NCBI RefSeq assembly: GCF_001661345.1
Contig: NW_017962927.1
Coordinates: 248,001-312,000 of the forward strand
DNA length: 64,000 nucleotides
Direction of reading: 5' to 3'
Origin: Ascoidea rubescens DSM 1968
Taxonomy: Eukaryota; Ascomycota; Saccharomycetes; Ascoideales; Ascoideaceae
Below, in pieces: positions 53,452-62,996 of this stretch (positions are counted from its first letter, which is position 1; every line of letters starts with the position of its first letter). Under the pieces are notes generated by a model. The model saw only the letters and a list, made by a program, of their open reading frames with translations, was not told the DNA's origin and made no database searches. The position numbers and the translations under genes are program-made.

Positions 53452-55668
53452 TTAATGTAAAAGAAAAGAATCAACTAAATAAGGTTCTATCGAAGAATAA
53501 TTATCATCTCTTTCGACTCCTTTTAAATCATTTAAGAAATTGAGTTCAAATTCTAATGATCCAGGTTGCAAATTCTTAAAATAATTACCATCGAGTATTT
53601 CTTCAATTTTGTTTTCATTAATAACAATAGAAAGAGTACTCTTGGATTTAAATTTAAATTTTTTAATACTTTTGATCTTATTTTGAATTAGTAATAAAAG
53701 TTTTAAATTTTCCAACTCTTCAATTCCATTAATATTTTCAATCAAGTTTTTAGTTAAATCTATATGTGTTAATTTTAAATTTTTGTCCAAATTTTCAATT
53801 TTGTGTATTTGATTATATCTTAAATTTAACTGTTCTAAGTTCTTTAAGTTTTCTAATGATGGAATATTGGTGATATTATTTACATTTAAATAAACAGTAG
53901 CAAGTTTAGACGACAAACGATTTAACCATTCAATATTGTGTATTTGATTATTACTTAGAAATAATATTTTTAAATTAGGTAGTAAATTGAATTGGTTTTT
54001 ATTAATAGTAGAAATTTCATTAATTAAGTTACAATCTAAAGCTAGTGATTCAATTGATTTTAAACTATGATTATCGATTTGGAATTTAGTTAATTTATTG
54101 TGTCCTAAATTGAGTACTGATAAATTATTAAACCCATTTAATTTATTAGAATCGATTTCTTGAATTCGATTTGAATTTATTTCTAATTTTTTTAAATGTT
54201 TTAAATTTTTAAAATCATTTGAAAATTCGTTCAACATGTTTGAATTTATTTTTAATTCAACAAGATTTGTCAAAAAATTGACATTTGATAAGGATTCAAT
54301 TTCATTACTTGATAAATAAAGTGATTTTAATAAATTCAAGTTTTCAGTGAACTGAACGATTTTCAATTTGTTAAAGTTTAATGATAAATTTTCAAGTGAA
54401 GTTAAGTTATCTAAATTTTCAAATTTTTTTATTAAATTTGATGCTAATTTTAAATTTTTCAAATTTGATAAATTTTCCATGTTATCAATCTTAAATATTG
54501 TATTGAAAGAAAGATTTAAATAAGTTAATTTTTTCAAGTTATCTAAATTTTCAATTTTATGAATGTTATTGTGAGATAGATCTATGTATCTTAGATTTGT
54601 TAAATTATGTAAGTTTTCAATTTTTGTGATTAAATTTTCAGATAAATGTAATTGAGATAGATTGATTAAATTTGATAAGTTTTGAATTTTACTAATTCGA
54701 TTGTGATTTAGATGAAGTTGTTTTAAATTTAAAAAGTTTGATAAATTATCAATTTTTTTGATGATATTTGAATCCAAAAACAATTTTTTTAAATTATACA
54801 AGTTGGATAAATTATCAATTGATTCAATCTTGTTTCTATATAGAGATAAATATTTCAAATTTGCAAAATTATAGATTCCTTTATTTTTGAAATTCATTAT
54901 TTGAGATATTTTTTTGCAATTTGAAAAGCAGACTTTAACCAAATATTTGGAATTTGGAATTATATTGACATTGGTGTTATCATCAGCATTCTTATCAACG
55001 TTATCATTAATAATATTACTTGTATTTTCGGCATTTAATCCATTAACTAAAAAGGATCTTATTTTTTTTAAATTTTTAATTTGTTTTATAAAATTTAGAT
55101 TGTTGATGTCCAAGTTATAGTTTCTTGAGTTATTGAATTGAAAGACTACTTTAATCAACGAGTCTTTGTTTGACGAAAATAAATCAGTGACAAGATCATC
55201 ATATAGTTTAATTAGATGGTGGAATTCCTCTTCATTAACCAAGTTTCTAAAACGATTGAATTTGAAATGAAGAAACTGCAAATTATTGAAATTATTAATT
55301 TGTTGTTTAAAAATAAGTAGATTTTCTTTCAAATCTTTTGTAAAATTAACGTCAATGACTAAGCAAATAGTGAAAAAAGAGATTGGAATTTTGAATTTAC
55401 TCAAAGAATCAATGTATAGTCTAAATAAAAATCGGTTTCTCGATTTCTTTGACGACTTCTTGACTTTGGATTGAGTTAAAGGCACATGTTCAGCATCAAC
55501 ATTTCTAATAAAGAGTGAGCTGAAGAGGATCTTGTAGGCCTCGTTTCGAATCGAACAGTCGGCAAGAGTTAATAGCCAGAGAATATCAAAGGGGAGCTTC
55601 TGGGAAATGCTCTTCACAACATGAGGAGGATATCCAACAAAATAATCTACTTGTCTCATTTCCACCAT
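53452..55668 (-). CDS. F-box/leucine-rich repeat protein (paralogue)
   Basis: 738-residue protein. The N-terminal 50 residues form an F-box-like segment (YPPHVVKSISQKLPFDILWL) and share the LPFD.LWL...L.D pattern with the LRR protein at 7837-9921. About 18 repeats of 22 residues occupy residues 265-680, in the SDS22 style: NLKKLFLDSNIIKKIDNLSN, then LKQLHLNHNRISKIQNLSN, and so on. The repeats are very regular, with Asn at the ladder position. A role as an SCF substrate adaptor is inferred from the architecture; no orthologue in S. cerevisiae is recognised. The start is well placed: the F-box-like motif begins within 12 residues of the ATG at 55668, which supports a later start for its longer paralogue. 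Confidence 0.82.
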   Translation of the reverse strand: MVEMRQVDYFVGYPPHVVKSISQKLPFDILWLLTLADCSIRNEAYKILFSSLFIRNVDAEHVPLTQSKVKKSSKKSRNRFLFRLYIDSLSKFKIPISFFTICLVIDVNFTKDLKENLLIFKQQINNFNNLQFLHFKFNRFRNLVNEEEFHHLIKLYDDLVTDLFSSNKDSLIKVVFQFNNSRNYNLDINNLNFIKQIKNLKKIRSFLVNGLNAENTSNIINDNVDKNADDNTNVNIIPNSKYLVKVCFSNCKKISQIMNFKNKGIYNFANLKYLSLYRNKIESIDNLSNLYNLKKLFLDSNIIKKIDNLSNFLNLKQLHLNHNRISKIQNLSNLINLSQLHLSENLITKIENLHNLTNLRYIDLSHNNIHKIENLDNLKKLTYLNLSFNTIFKIDNMENLSNLKNLKLASNLIKKFENLDNLTSLENLSLNFNKLKIVQFTENLNLLKSLYLSSNEIESLSNVNFLTNLVELKINSNMLNEFSNDFKNLKHLKKLEINSNRIQEIDSNKLNGFNNLSVLNLGHNKLTKFQIDNHSLKSIESLALDCNLINEISTINKNQFNLLPNLKILFLSNNQIHNIEWLNRLSSKLATVYLNVNNITNIPSLENLKNLEQLNLRYNQIHKIENLDKNLKLTHIDLTKNLIENINGIEELENLKLLLLIQNKIKSIKKFKFKSKSTLSIVINENKIEEILDGNYFKNLQPGSLEFELNFLNDLKGVERDDNYSSIEPYLVDSFLLH

Positions 55669-56547
55669 CTACTGCTTTTCGAACGAGCCTTTTCATTGCA
55701 GTACTTTTGTTGTTTTGTGACCCAAGCCAGACCCTGAGTTAGGGGTCCAAATTCTCAAACCCCGTATGGGAGAGGAGGAGAAGGTGATTATATCTGCCGC
55801 CCAAAAAGGAAATTGCTATCTTCAATGAGTTACAAACCGTTTGTGCACCAGAATCCCGAAAAAACACTTATGCGGTCATGTGACCCTCTCTGATACACAG
55901 AATCATAGGGACGACCACTTCTCTTGAATTCCTGAATCGTACAATTTGGTCATTACTGTTTTACTATGTATTTATTATATTGTGATTTTTAATTGAGAAT
56001 GAAACACTCTACTTTGAAGTAATGAGACATGATTAAGACCCACGCAGACAATTTGTAATCATTTGTTTGGCATTTCTGAGGGTAAATGTCACGGGCTTCT
56101 GCACAAAGAGTTGCTATCTTGGTGTATTGCAACATCGCCAGGTGCTGCTAGTGATCGAGAAGGTGTGTTGGAGAAGAGCTAGCGGACCTTCTTGTTTAGG
56201 TGCTGAAAAGAAGCTGTTTGCTAGATGTGGAGAACCTCAGCTCGGCTAGCGAATCGCAAGGTCTTGCAGCCATGGGATTTGCTGCTGTATTGAAATACTG
56301 TGGACTGTGGTGCAACGCTTTGATTAAGCTTTTCCTGTAGACCAACCAAGTAATAAAGAGCTGCAATGATCCGGGTTTTGCTTATTAATTCAGAGAGATA
56401 CTAATAAGCTGCAGCTCTGGGGTATCTTCCAACCAGAACCATATATAAGAGTGTGGTTTTATTCGATTTTTTGAGATGTTTTTTCTCCGTCTAGGTCGTA
56501 TTCAATCATATTTGCTCTATCGATGCAATTTCTTTTGAATTTTTAAT
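55669..56547. promoter_or_regulatory. Divergent promoter, LRR gene / JLP1
   Basis: 879 bp between opposite starts. A GC-richer block lies at 56080-56330 and a TATATAAG box at 56442-56449, about 100 bp before the JLP1 ATG. No gene seen; short open frames here lack family features. Confidence 0.6.
56442..56449 (+). promoter_or_regulatory. TATA box of the JLP1 gene
   Basis: TATATAAG, 99 bp before the start codon, a typical spacing for a regulated yeast gene. Sulfur-limitation control, as for S. cerevisiae JLP1, is plausible but not shown by the sequence. Confidence 0.55.
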
Positions 56548-57828
56548 ATGTCTCAAACAATCACCTTACAAAACGCTTCCAAGCCCTCAACCCTATCAGT
56601 TGATGAACAAATCGAAAATATTATTAAGAAGCAGCTGAAAACTGCTTACATTCATAACAAATCTGCTGTTTCAAAAGACGTTCCTTCTGGTGGAGATTTA
56701 GAAGGTCTTAAGGCTCTACCTGAGTCTGCCATTAAAAGATTCAAAGATGCTGGTATTGATCTATCAAGAGGCTATCCACAAGTCCCAGATAAAGAAAAAG
56801 TGCCGGTTTTTCTTGATGAAGCTATTCAAATTAGAAATAAAGAATTTCCATACATTGAAAGAGCTGCAAATGCTGACCCAGAAAAGAAAGCTTTGTTTGG
56901 TGCTGCCGAGAAAGTTATTAATCTTACTCAAAAAATTGGTACCGAAATTGTTGGATTGCAATTATCTGATTTAACTGATCAGCAAAAAGATGAATTGGCT
57001 TTATTGATCACTGAAAGAGTTGTTGTTTTCTTCAGAGATCAAAAACTATCTCCTCAAAAGCAATTGGAATTAGGACACTATTGGGGTCAAGTTGAGGTTC
57101 ACGCTCAAGCTGCAAGAGTTCCAGATTTGGATGGTGTTACTGTTATCTGGCCAAATTACAAAAGTGGTCATTTGACTTTTAAAAATAACAATTTTGGTAA
57201 CTTTGATAGAAAATTTACTGGCTATGGTAATAGAACATGGCATGCTGATTTAGTTCACGAATTCCAACCAGCCGGTATTACCCATTTGCATAATGATTCC
57301 ATTCCAGATCTTGGTGGTGATACTATTTGGTCTTCAACTTATGCAGCCTATGATAAACTATCTCCTGCTTTACAAGAGTTTTTGGATGGGAAAGAAGCTG
57401 TGTTTGTCTCAGCTCATGGTTACCTTGATAGAAATGATCCATTTAGTGGTCCTAAAAATATTGAAAGAAGACATCCTATTGTTAGAACTCATCCTGCAAC
57501 CGGCTGGAAATTCTTATTTGTTAATAGAAGTATGACAAAGAGCATTGTTGGTTTAGAACCACCAGAATCTGATCTTATTTTGAATTATTTATTCAGTGTT
57601 ATTGAAAAAAATGCTGATATACAAGTCAGATTCAATTGGAAACCAACAAAACCAGGTTATGGTACTTCTGCTATTTGGGACAACAGAATATCCAATCATA
57701 GCACAGTGTGGGATTATGAAGGTTTGGAACCAAGACATGGAACTAGAGTTACCTCGTTGGCTGAAGTTCCATTTTTTGATCCAAAATCTAAATCCCAAAG
57801 AGAAGCTTTAGGTTTATCTTTAAATTAG
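56548..57828 (+). CDS. JLP1: Fe(II)/2-oxoglutarate-dependent sulfonate dioxygenase
   Basis: TauD-family oxygenase that splits sulfonates such as taurine or isethionate to release sulfite for sulfur assimilation. The 426-residue protein has the complete iron triad: His232 and Asp234 in NRTWHADLVHEF and His384 in NRISNHSTVWDYE. Arg400 (RHGTRVT) sits where the family binds the 2-oxoglutarate carboxylate; Arg396 is the alternative. Other typical segments are ERVVVFFRDQKLSPQKQLEL, GGDTIWSSTYAAYDKLSPAL and HPATGWKFLFVNRSMTKSI. S. cerevisiae Jlp1 is 412 residues. Other fungal TauD members act on different substrates, including some sulfate esters, so the exact substrate is inferred. It is divergent from the LRR gene. 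Confidence 0.88.
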   Translation: MSQTITLQNASKPSTLSVDEQIENIIKKQLKTAYIHNKSAVSKDVPSGGDLEGLKALPESAIKRFKDAGIDLSRGYPQVPDKEKVPVFLDEAIQIRNKEFPYIERAANADPEKKALFGAAEKVINLTQKIGTEIVGLQLSDLTDQQKDELALLITERVVVFFRDQKLSPQKQLELGHYWGQVEVHAQAARVPDLDGVTVIWPNYKSGHLTFKNNNFGNFDRKFTGYGNRTWHADLVHEFQPAGITHLHNDSIPDLGGDTIWSSTYAAYDKLSPALQEFLDGKEAVFVSAHGYLDRNDPFSGPKNIERRHPIVRTHPATGWKFLFVNRSMTKSIVGLEPPESDLILNYLFSVIEKNADIQVRFNWKPTKPGYGTSAIWDNRISNHSTVWDYEGLEPRHGTRVTSLAEVPFFDPKSKSQREALGLSLN

Positions 57829-60154
57829 AAAAAAACAACCCCATAAACATTTATCAATTATGTCTTTTAAAAAAATTAGAGTTTATATTTATAAATTTGA
57901 TTTAAGATTCCTATTTAATATTTTTGTTTAATTTTTTGCTATTTTTTTTATTCAAACTTGCAGATAAGATTAATGGTTAAATTATTTTTAGCTTAAAAGA
58001 TATAGCTCAAAACTTTGTAATTCTATCATAAATATTTTTGGAACATCTCTATATCTGTGAACATTTTAAAAAAAAATGAAAAAAAATAAAATTTAAGTTA
58101 ATGCAACATTTCCAATTTTAGAAAGTGAATATAATACCATCATGACATCAGATATACATGGTTTTAATAATCAGTCTTATAAATACACACATTACGACTG
58201 GTTTCAAATTCCTATAAATCTAAAAAGTAATAAAAACTTTTATAAAACTTTTGAAAGTAAATCTAAATACAAAAAAAGCGCAATGGATCTATAAATTTAA
58301 CAATATTGATGGGTTTGAAAGCACAAAGCTGATCAAAACGTTCAAACACTGGAAGAAAAGCTAAATCTAAAAATTTTTATGTTTAAAATTTAACAACGCA
58401 TTAAATCTTGGTTAATATTAATTGAAAATAAACAAGATGGAACTAAACTGCACAAATTAAAATAACAATGCCAACGAAGGGCTGGTATGTCTTTTTTAGA
58501 TGTGTTATATTAAAAAAAAATAGCAATTTTTTGATTTATATTTTTCAGTATTTGTTTTACAAGATATTTTTTAATTGACTTTTTCTTTTGTTGTGTTTTT
58601 AGACTAAAACTAAGTCAATTAACAAAACAATATGAGTGAAAATCTTGGAATCATGTTAGGATGGAATCTGATGAAACTAGCAGCAATTTATAGTAAGGAA
58701 ATTTTAGAATTAAACAAGCAGTTTTAGATTTTCATACAAAAAACTAAATTACAGTGCTTGGCTTAATAGAAATAAATTGGAAGTAATTTCGTATTAACTA
58801 ACTAATATAAAATAAAATTGATTATTAGCTTTGCAACAAAAAAAAGATAGAAGCAACAGCAAAATAAAATTTTGTTTATGGCTTGATTCTTGTTAAAAAC
58901 CTTGGATTTCCTTTATTTATATTGTTGAAAGTAATACTATATTTTAATTACTTGTGTCTGAAGCAATATTTCTGGGCAAAATCAAAATCAAAATCAAAAT
59001 GCGTTTTACCTCATTTCGAATCAGCAAAAGTACATGTTTAAGACAATCAACTGATTTGAACCTCGGTAAAATAGTCAAAACTAAGAATTTGTAATAGATA
59101 GTGTGTTTTTAAGCCACTTTTAATAGTAGTACAATTTCTTTTAGATGATTTGGACTTATTACCTCTGTGAAACAGTGCGAAAAATTATTTATTGTTCAAC
59201 TCATCCACTTGCACCAACCCAAAATATATTACTCGACCCAATTAGGAAATGATTTTTGTTATAGTCAAATAATGTGCTCCTGAGCGTAGTTCGAACACAG
59301 AACCCTTTGTGCTTTTTTTCGGGCTGTCTGAAAATCGAATGTTCTTCTACTTGCGCCACTAAAATAACACACAATTACTATTTTAGGCAATATCTAAATT
59401 TGGCAATAAACCAGATACCGTGCTTCCAAAGTGAGGGGTTTTAGGCTTTTGGCGTCCTGTTAACAAGGTTCTTCTTCTTTTGCACCATCTTCCTGAAATT
59501 TGTCTCCAACATCCCCAGCCAAACTATCTCTGAACCATCTTCAAGTCTGGTTTCAAGATTCTCAAAACTCTCTACCTCCAAATTCAGAGCTATTCTGCTT
59601 AATAGTTAACTCTAAAGACTAAACTACCATTTCTACAAAATCGAAACATGTTTATATTCCATTTCGGCTGCTTGCTGAACTAAGTGAAGCAGCGATAAGC
59701 ACATGGTGCTAATTCAATTCAATTTCATTTCATTTGAATCATTTTCCTTAAAGCACACCTTATACCATGATATTCAGATGGATTAAACTTGACCAGTTAT
59801 ATTTCAATTACTTCCTCGTTTCCCTTTCATTAGCATCGATTTGATAAAAACATGCTGACGGAACTCCATTTGATATTGTAAAATTGCTCAATTCACTTAA
59901 AATATCCCAAAATTTCAAGTGATTTCACCACAATATTTGCAATATTATCATTTGAGCAAAGAATGATTTAATATAATTTTTTCTTTTGATATAAATATCG
60001 CAACTTCTCTAAATATTTCATTATGAGAGATACTTTTTGTGATTCTTATAGTCAATTGTTATTTAATCGTTCAATTATTTTACAATTTATTTTTTTCCTT
60101 GATTCAGTTATCTAAAAAAGTTTATTTACATTTTTATTACAATTACAGTTAGCA
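57829..60154. other. 2.3 kb gene-free AT-rich interval
   Basis: No confirmed gene. It holds a degenerate tRNA-like segment (59288-59364, minus), an AGGGG stress-element core at 59434-59438, and a donor-like GTATGT after a short open frame at 58469-58485 that leads nowhere convincing. The right part is the DDR48 upstream region. Confidence 0.6.
59288..59364 (-). pseudogene. Degenerate tRNA-like sequence
   Basis: On the minus strand, an A-box-like TAGTGGCGCAAGTAG is followed about 50 nt later by a B-box-like GTGTTCGAACTAC. The acceptor stem does not pair, the anticodon stem is broken by extra bases, and no anticodon can be read with confidence. Either a tRNA relic or a tRNA-derived repeat; too diverged to type. 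Confidence 0.4.
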
Positions 60155-61009
60155 ATGAGTGGTTGGGGTAGTAACAATCGTGGTGAAGAAGATTCTTACG
60201 GATCATCTTCATACGGAAAAAACAACGCAAATGAAGATGAAAACTCATATGGTTCTTCCAGTTATCAAAAACAGAATAAGAGTTCATATGGTTCTTCATC
60301 TTATGGTAACAATGATAATGATAATGATAATGACAATAATGACAATGATAACTCCTATGGTAAAAAGGATGGTTCATACGGATCATCATCCTATGGAAAA
60401 AAGAATGATGATAATAATAACAACTCTTACGGTTCTTCCTCATACAATACAAATACTAGCAATGATAACAATAACGATAACTCATATGGATCCTCTTATT
60501 CAAAGAAGAACGATGACAACTCTTATGGCTCCTCTTATGGAAAAACAAGTAATAATGATGACGACAATTCTTATGGTAAGAAAAATAGTTCTTACGGTTC
60601 TTCATCTTATAATAATGATAATGACAATGAGAATGAAAATAAAACTTCTTATGGTTCTTCATACAACAAAAAGAAGAATGACAATGAGGACTCATATGGT
60701 TCTTCATATGAAAAGAAAAACAATTCCTCTTACGGATCATCCTCTTATAATAATGATAATGAAGATACCAATAATAACTCATATGGTTCTTCATCTTATG
60801 GTAAAAAAAATGACAATGATTCATATGGTTCTTCATCTTTCGGTGGTAGAAAAACTGATTCTAACAAGAATAGTTACGATTATAATGAAAATATAAACGA
60901 TAATGACAATGATAATTCTTATGGCTCATCATACAAGAAAAACAATAGCAATGAATATGGAAACAATAATAATAATGAAGAAGGTTCATATGGTAACAGA
61001 AGATACTAA
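60155..61009 (+). CDS. DDR48: Ddr48-like stress protein with Ser-Tyr-Gly repeats
   Basis: 284-residue hydrophilic protein made almost entirely of short Ser-Tyr-Gly-Ser-Ser units separated by Asn/Asp/Lys-rich spacers, such as NSYGSSSYGKKNDDNN. About twenty-five SYG cores are present. This is the composition and repeat style of yeast Ddr48 (SYGSNNDDSYGSSNKKK), a strongly stress- and DNA-damage-induced protein with ATPase/GTPase activity reported in S. cerevisiae. The N-terminus MSGWGSNNRGEEDSYG lacks the longer non-repeat head of S. cerevisiae Ddr48. No signal peptide or membrane segment. Orthology rests on repeat style and could be convergent, as low-complexity SYG proteins arise easily. Confidence 0.75.
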   Translation: MSGWGSNNRGEEDSYGSSSYGKNNANEDENSYGSSSYQKQNKSSYGSSSYGNNDNDNDNDNNDNDNSYGKKDGSYGSSSYGKKNDDNNNNSYGSSSYNTNTSNDNNNDNSYGSSYSKKNDDNSYGSSYGKTSNNDDDNSYGKKNSSYGSSSYNNDNDNENENKTSYGSSYNKKKNDNEDSYGSSYEKKNNSSYGSSSYNNDNEDTNNNSYGSSSYGKKNDNDSYGSSSFGGRKTDSNKNSYDYNENINDNDNDNSYGSSYKKNNSNEYGNNNNNEEGSYGNRRY

Positions 61010-61265
61010 GATTTTATATTTATTTTAGATAGTTTATGATTTATATTTGATTTTTTTTACGATAGTATTTGTTTATTTTTTTTATTTTATTTTATTTATA
61101 TTAATTTAACAACTTCTTTTTTTCATATCTTTTTTTCATATATACATGATTATTGTAGAGTAAAAGATTTAAAAATATAATGTAGAATCAAAAAAAGAAA
61201 AAGAAAAAGAAAATCAATAGCTGTTGATTCTCATTAAATAATTGATTGTTTTTTTTGTTTTTTTT

Positions 61266-62996
61266 TTAAATAGTTAGTTGTTGTGTTTCATTGGTTATAG
61301 TATCTGGTTTAACTGCATCAATGGCATCAAAGACTGTTTGAAGTTTCCTTATCATTTTTAAAAGTTCATAGGTAACACTTGAATCAGAGGGATTCCAAAA
61401 TATGGATTGGTTTTTTGGTTGATGAAAGATTCTTTGGCCATCTTTAGTTTCAAAATTTGCTTCATAGTTATAGTAATCAATGTCGATTCTTTTTAGATTA
61501 GTGTCTGTTATATCAATTTCATTTGTGTATAATATAGATTTTGATTCATTGTAAATTTTTTTCAAGATTGATAAAGAATTTTGGTTGAATGATAAACCGC
61601 TAAAGGATACATCACAAATTAAGGATTCAATTAGGGTGATGTCCTTTGAGGTGTCCCAGGAGATTTGAAGTAACAAATTATAAAAATCTATTGAGCAGCC
61701 ATTTAATAATAGGTATAGGTATTTTTTGTCCTTTTTCAAGTTTTGGTAAATGGATATGATATCATTAAAGTTTGAGTATTTGTTTGGGAAATTTAGGTAT
61801 AAGGAGTTAAAGGACTGGATTAGTAGACAGGATAAGGTTTTATTGTTGACAATTGGAGATGAAGGGTTTTCAATTGATTTTTTGTGTATTGTTTCAAGAT
61901 CTAGATTTTGAATTTCAGTATTTGAGATGTTTTCATTATAAGATTTTATTATGTAATTGTGGATGAAGTCGACCATGTCGTAGTTTGAAATGATTTTTGT
62001 ATTAATGTAGTTTAAGGAAGGGGATAGGGTGGTATTTATTTCTGAATTTAGAGCAGCAATTTTCCGGAGTTGAGATTTCAAAGTTTTTAAATAAGTTTTT
62101 CTGACTTTTAATTTTTTCTTTAGGGAATGGAATTTGTAGTCTTCATCGCTTTTTAGGATAGAAGTGGGAGAAGAAGCAGGGGCTATTTTACTGTCGATGA
62201 AAGCCTTTTGGAATAAGGCTTGAAATTCTTCGTTAATTTTTTTATTATCGGTTGTCTTTTGTGAAGAAGATTGGGATAAAGATGAAGAATCGGGAGATAA
62301 AGAAGGAGATAAGGGATCGAAGTCTGAGTTTGAGAAGACGTTATCGAATAAGTTTTTTTCGAAAAAGTCAGTTATGTTTGATATCTTTGAGGATTTGAAG
62401 GGGTTTCTTTCTTTGAAGGAGACATTTTCATCATTGTCGTATTTGAAATTTTTGTAGGATAAAGGTTGTGGGAAATCGGTATTTTTTGAAGTAGACTTGT
62501 TGTGAAAATTTGAGATTTTGTCTAGCATTGACAAGGGGTCGTATTCGTCGTCATCGTGGTTCGGTTTGTTGGTGGCGGTATGTTTAGAAGCTTTATAGTT
62601 ATTATTTTTTGAAGATTTTAAATCATTTGATAATTGAGAGAATATGTCGTCAAGGTCTAAGCTTTCGTTTTGATTTTGATTTTGATTTTGATTTTGATTT
62701 TGATTTTGATTTTGATTTTGATTTTGATTTTGATTTTGATTTTGATTTTGATTTTGATTTGATTTTAGATTTTGAGTATGATTGGCAGTATTTTCAATGG
62801 TGTTATCAATGGCATTATCAAGTTTATTGGCGTTTAAATTACTGTTTTTTTTTTCAAATTTATCAAGATCGTTGAAGAGGAAATCAAAATCGGATTTGGA
62901 AAGTCGTAGTGGGTGAGAGGACAAAAAGCGATGGTTGGTAAGTAAGTTAAGAGAAGTTCTTGTTCTCTGAAGAGGTAGTCTTTTGATATATAACAT
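61266..62996 (-). CDS. MTF2: Mtf2/Nam1-type mitochondrial RNA factor
   Basis: 576-residue mitochondrial protein. The start MLYIKRLPLQRTRTSLNLLT gives a typical Arg/Leu presequence; the frame runs 90 codons further upstream, but that DNA is GC-richer promoter and the peptide is not family-like. The C-terminal third (about residues 335-520) contains YLLLNGCSIDFYNLLLQISWD, followed by the helix of SLICDVSFSGLSFNQNSLSI, matching the Mtf2 C-terminal domain. In S. cerevisiae, Mtf2 binds mitochondrial RNA polymerase and couples transcription to splicing and translation of mitochondrial mRNAs. The middle is Ser/Asn/Asp-rich and holds a long Asn-Gln repeat. A CACGTG box lies 129 bp upstream of the start. 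Confidence 0.82.
   Translation of the reverse strand: MLYIKRLPLQRTRTSLNLLTNHRFLSSHPLRLSKSDFDFLFNDLDKFEKKNSNLNANKLDNAIDNTIENTANHTQNLKSNQNQNQNQNQNQNQNQNQNQNQNQNQNQNQNESLDLDDIFSQLSNDLKSSKNNNYKASKHTATNKPNHDDDEYDPLSMLDKISNFHNKSTSKNTDFPQPLSYKNFKYDNDENVSFKERNPFKSSKISNITDFFEKNLFDNVFSNSDFDPLSPSLSPDSSSLSQSSSQKTTDNKKINEEFQALFQKAFIDSKIAPASSPTSILKSDEDYKFHSLKKKLKVRKTYLKTLKSQLRKIAALNSEINTTLSPSLNYINTKIISNYDMVDFIHNYIIKSYNENISNTEIQNLDLETIHKKSIENPSSPIVNNKTLSCLLIQSFNSLYLNFPNKYSNFNDIISIYQNLKKDKKYLYLLLNGCSIDFYNLLLQISWDTSKDITLIESLICDVSFSGLSFNQNSLSILKKIYNESKSILYTNEIDITDTNLKRIDIDYYNYEANFETKDGQRIFHQPKNQSIFWNPSDSSVTYELLKMIRKLQTVFDAIDAVKPDTITNETQQLTI
62666..62765 (-). repeat. (Asn-Gln)n hexamer repeat in MTF2
   Basis: About sixteen nearly perfect 6-bp units (aaaatc on the sense strand: aat-caa) encode alternating Asn-Gln. 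The near-identity of the units points to recent expansion. Confidence 0.95.

Noticed and set aside
58469-58727. Short frame at 58469 followed by a GTATGT donor, and a 31-codon frame at 58632
   Set aside because: None of the possible acceptors gives a protein with recognisable features, there is no good branch site, and frames of this length are expected by chance in such DNA.
57829-60154. Possible centromere or LTR-type element in the 2.3 kb gap
   Set aside because: No terminal repeats, primer-binding site, CDE-like motifs or inverted repeats could be seen; AT richness alone is not evidence.
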